Origin: Flavobacteriaceae bacterium | Lineage (GTDB): Bacteria > Bacteroidota > Bacteroidia > Flavobacteriales > Flavobacteriaceae | Length of the DNA stretch: 5,008 nucleotides | Direction: 5' to 3' | Assembly: GCA_013042255.1 (NCBI GenBank) | Contig: JABDQK010000089.1 | Location: 1 to 5,008 of the forward strand | Shown here: piece after piece, positions 4,797 to 5,008 of the stretch | Layout of the letters: each line of letters starts with the position of its first letter | How positions within the stretch are numbered: the stretch's first letter is position 1 | Notes under the pieces: model-generated | The model's database searches: none | What the model saw: the letters and a program-made list of their open reading frames with translations, nothing else | What the model was told of the DNA's origin: nothing | Translations under genes and position numbers: made by a program

Positions 4797-5008
4797 ATGA
4801 AAGCTATCGTAACTTTAATCTTTGTTCTCTTTATCGGATTCGCTGCCCAGGCTCAGGAAAACACCGCTGAGGTTAAGGTAGAAACTGCCAAGAAAGAGAT
4901 CGTTACTGAAACTGCTGAAGAGAATAAGGTAGCTCGTCTGTACCGTTTTAAAAATAGCCGTATCAAAAAGGAGTTGTCTTTTAAAACTAAGAAGAGTGCT
5001 TCTAAACT
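4797..5008 (+). CDS. Small secreted basic protein, 5' part (paralogue of the gene at 1)
   Basis: This open reading frame starts with ATG at 4797 and runs off the window after 70 codons plus two bases. By comparison with the left copy, which ends ..SASKLA, the full protein should have about 72 residues. The N-terminus is a clear signal peptide, MKAIVTLIFVLFIGFAAQA, cut before Q20. The mature part has an acidic and lysine-mixed first half (21-45) and a strongly basic second half (46-70; RLYRFKNSRIKKELSF at 47-62). It has no cysteines and no membrane helix after cleavage. I do not recognise a named family. The 37/40 identity to the left copy, with mostly silent base changes, shows that the protein sequence is under selection. 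It has no Shine-Dalgarno; a hairpin ends five bases before the ATG. It is divergent from the secreted unknown at 3922-4569. Confidence 0.82.
   Translation, partial: MKAIVTLIFVLFIGFAAQAQENTAEVKVETAKKEIVTETAEENKVARLYRFKNSRIKKELSFKTKKSASK

Noticed and set aside
4607..4798. A 63-codon open reading frame on the minus strand
   Set aside because: It lies over the inverted repeats of the leader, overlaps the ATG of the real plus-strand gene, has no recognisable domain and has an unusual basic composition. The stem-loops explain this stretch better than a protein does.
1..5008. Insertion sequence, CRISPR array, tRNA, rRNA or a defence system
   Set aside because: No transposase, repeat-spacer pattern, tRNA-like fold or defence-family protein was seen on either strand. 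The two end repeats are coding sequence of a small gene, not element ends.

Overview
The window looks like chromosomal DNA from a marine-type member of the Flavobacteriaceae (Bacteroidota). Three secreted products have signal peptides ending in a typical '..AQ' cleavage site. Shine-Dalgarno sequences are almost absent. Two promoter candidates resemble the Bacteroidota TTTG-N19-TAnnTTTG type. The gene families (TauE/SafE, SIMPL, PLDc_N, AHSA1-like SRPBCC, cupin) are common housekeeping or accessory families in that group. Genus-level assignment is not possible from the sequence alone.

Layout: seven complete genes lie on the minus strand. From right to left they are a secreted protein of unknown function (3922-4569), a small PLDc_N-type membrane protein (3631-3822), a TauE/SafE permease (2756-3529), a secreted SIMPL/DUF541 protein (1941-2636), an SRPBCC/AHSA1-like protein (1412-1873), an exported cupin (683-1249) and a four-helix membrane protein resembling the C-terminal part of cytochrome c oxidase subunit I (128-613). 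Gaps of about 67 to 162 bp separate them, at least one carries a good intrinsic terminator, and two contain promoter-like sequences. They therefore look like separately transcribed genes rather than one operon, and I see no shared pathway linking them.

The minus-strand block is flanked by two plus-strand copies of the same small gene. The left end holds the 3' end of one copy (1-131) and the right end holds the 5' part of the other (4797-5008). Over the shared 40 codons the proteins are 37/40 identical, while the DNA differs at 15 of 122 positions, mostly at synonymous sites. This is a diverged but constrained paralogous pair, about 4.88 kb apart in direct orientation. The product is a signal-peptide protein with a mature part of about 52 residues, acidic at first and strongly basic at the C-terminus.

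The most interesting points are this duplicated small secreted protein with an inverted-repeat-rich leader (4635-4791), and the stand-alone COX1-like protein, which keeps one of the two helix X histidine positions and has lost the other. No tRNA, rRNA, CRISPR array, transposase or phage gene was seen, and no defence or otherwise clearly new multi-gene system.
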